From: Aquimarina atlantica
Lineage (GTDB): Bacteria > Bacteroidota > Bacteroidia > Flavobacteriales > Flavobacteriaceae
Direction of reading: 5' to 3'
DNA length: 37,500 bases
Assembly (NCBI RefSeq): GCF_000626715.1
Contig: NZ_AQRA01000018.1
Span: 1-37,500, forward strand
Below the pieces are notes generated by a model. The model did no database searches, was not told the DNA's origin, and saw nothing but the letters and a program-made list of their open reading frames with translations. Position numbers and translations under genes: made by a program. This document shows, piece by piece, positions 35,407 through 37,500 of the stretch; the stretch's first letter is position 1, and each line of letters opens with the position of its first letter.

Positions 35407-35480
35407 GGGGGATTAGCTCAGCTGGCTAGAGCGCCTGCCTTGCACGCAGGAGGTCATCGGTTCGACTCCGATATTCTCCA
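35407..35480 (+). tRNA. tRNA-Ala (TGC anticodon)
   Basis: A 74-base cloverleaf: acceptor GGGGGAT with ATTCTCC (two G-T pairs), D-arm GCTCAGCTGGCTAGAGC, anticodon stem CCTGC/GCAGG with loop CTTGCAC (anticodon TGC), and T-arm GGTTCGACTCC. Discriminator base is A; CCA is not encoded. It follows tRNA-Ile in the standard spacer order. Confidence 0.97.
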
Positions 35481-35580
35481 CGATTCTTTAGATATAAGGA
35501 TTGATAGATTATAAAGCATAGGATTCATGATTTGAAATAGTTTTTATAATTGTTGATTTTATATTGTTATTAAGAAAAAC

Positions 35581-35599
35581 GTTCATTGACATATTGATT
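35581..35599 (+). promoter_or_regulatory. boxA-like repeat before 23S
   Basis: GTTCATTGACATATTGATT differs by one base from the copy before 16S at 33330-33348. It lies about 110 bases before mature 23S. Likely the same antitermination or processing signal reused within the operon. Confidence 0.5.
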
Positions 35600-35711
35600 T
35601 AAAAATACGAGCATTAATTGTTTACAATTAATGAAAATAAAAGAGGTTGATACTAATTTAGTTACTTTATTAGTATCGGCAAAAACTAAAAGAGCAAGTT
35701 AAAGCAAGACG

Positions 35712-37500
<1,789 letters not shown>

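Overview
The window comes from a low-GC member of the Bacteroidota, almost certainly a marine-type Flavobacteriaceae. The evidence is the 16S rRNA sequence (typical of the family, perhaps near Aquimarina, which I cannot confirm), a SusC/SusD pair, DUF349 and OstA-like proteins, TAnnTTTG promoter elements and A-rich leaders with little Shine-Dalgarno signal. It is a chromosomal core region rather than a genomic island: I see no IS element, CRISPR array, integrase or toxin system.

Layout. (1) 1-6650, plus strand: a terminator tail, a membrane-bound AraC-type regulator, then a SusC/SusD outer-membrane uptake pair closed by a strong terminator. (2) 6919-13445, minus strand: a TPR protein, two tandem DUF368 polyprenyl-phosphate transporter-like genes, aroE coupled to the second by a 4-base overlap, and a five-repeat DUF349 protein. 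(3) 13779-16829, minus strand: an OstA/LptA-like envelope protein followed by a class III aminotransferase, both apparently starting with TTG. (4) 17291-19451, plus strand: a TPR/beta-propeller protein lacking the OmpA domain usual in its relatives, then a secreted protein with a phage tail-collar-like domain, ended by a bidirectional terminator. (5) 19512-29178, minus strand: a small membrane protein with a hybrid histidine kinase, a TrmH-type RNA methyltransferase, a Ste24-type M48 protease, a bifunctional Rel protein, a Fur-family regulator and purA. (6) 29291-32628, minus strand: the classic thrS-infC-rpmI-rplT translation cluster, with infC apparently starting at a non-AUG codon. (7) 32900-37500, plus strand: an rRNA operon with three tandem promoters, leader repeats, 16S, tRNA-Ile(GAT), tRNA-Ala(TGC) and the first ~1.8 kb of 23S.

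Most genes serve core functions: translation, the stringent response, purine and shikimate pathways, and envelope building. The accessory parts are the SusCD locus, the propeller/tail-collar pair and the kinase pair. I did not find a clearly new multi-gene system. The observations most worth a second look are the three rRNA promoters, a 20-base duplication of the tRNA-Ile 3' end that brackets a short repeat-like insert in the rRNA spacer, the non-AUG starts, and the secreted tail-collar-like protein with two His-x-His motifs.
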